Shown piece after piece: positions 33,673 through 33,722 of a stretch of 33,722 nucleotides of DNA. Source of the stretch: an uncultured Muribaculaceae bacterium (lineage in GTDB: Bacteria > Bacteroidota > Bacteroidia > Bacteroidales > Muribaculaceae). Both the position numbers and the translations under genes were made by a program. The notes under the pieces are model-generated. The model did no database searches and was not told the origin of the DNA. It saw only the letters and a list, made by a program, of their open reading frames with translations. Position 1 is the first letter of the stretch. Every line of letters starts with the position of its first letter. The stretch lies in NCBI GenBank assembly GCA_910584125.1, contig CAJTXU010000030.1, positions 1 to 33,722 on the forward strand. The letters are read 5' to 3'.

Positions 33673-33722
33673 CGCTTCAGGATGGGCTTGAACCAACGAC
33701 CCCCTGATTAACAGTCAGGTGC
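33673..33722 (-). tRNA. tRNA-Asn (anticodon GTT), 3' part; 5' part lies beyond the window
   Basis: The minus strand shows the anticodon stem-loop CTGACTGTTAATCAG with GTT, then a variable loop, a T-arm with TTCAAGC and an acceptor strand CTGAAGC with G at the discriminator position. No CCA is encoded, as is usual in Bacteroidota. The D-arm and 5' acceptor strand are outside the window. The T-stem as I draw it has one T-T mismatch. Confidence 0.85.

Overview
The window is chromosomal DNA from a GC-rich member of the Bacteroidales. The evidence is the Bacteroidota promoter (TTTG, 19-20 nt, TAnnTTTG) in front of most operons, a PorQ subunit of the type IX secretion system (T9SS), a TamL lipoprotein paired with TamB, and a folP-cdaA operon. 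A family such as Muribaculaceae is my guess from gene content and base composition; I cannot test it here.

Layout. Positions 1-56 hold what looks like the edge of a type I restriction specificity (hsdS) fragment, followed by a nested inverted-repeat element (205-397). A leftward operon efp - glycosyltransferase - radC follows (439-2860). rpmH is transcribed rightward (3189-3344) and meets, at a bidirectional terminator, the leftward operon gpmI - 5'-nucleotidase - GH3 lipoprotein (3452-7752). rplS (leftward) and folP-cdaA (rightward) diverge from about 8400.

The most unusual segment is 10112-12284. The last 26 codons of cdaA plus 6 nt are present twice in direct orientation, at 10055-10138 and 12201-12284. 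The final 27 bp are identical, and most upstream codon differences are synonymous. Between the copies lies an AT-richer insert with two leftward genes: a short protein resembling the propeptide of gingipain-type (C25) peptidases, and a secreted protein with a C-terminal tail like a T9SS sorting signal. This looks like the footprint of a small or decayed integrative element using the 3' end of the diadenylate cyclase gene as its attachment site. Just beyond the second copy is a perfect leftward promoter feeding only two tandem hairpins with U-runs, a candidate small RNA (about 12395-12480). porQ comes next.

Positions 13850-17140 hold small accessory genes: a periplasmic TonB-C-domain protein, a small winged-helix protein, a doubly truncated AAA-ATPase/PD-(D/E)XK-type pseudogene, a 30-bp perfect palindrome, a CPBP membrane protease and a HigBA-like toxin-antitoxin pair. 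rsgA, aspT-aspD (an aspartate/alanine antiporter with aspartate 4-decarboxylase, a known proton-motive-force-generating pair) and leftward typA follow. After a beta-barrel protein comes the leftward envelope operon tamB - tamL - small Lys-rich membrane protein (24606-32188). The window ends with rplU-rpmA, whose promoter overlaps the divergent rpsO promoter, and the 3' part of a tRNA-Asn gene with its own terminator.

Most of the window is housekeeping DNA. I found no CRISPR array, transposase or integrase gene.
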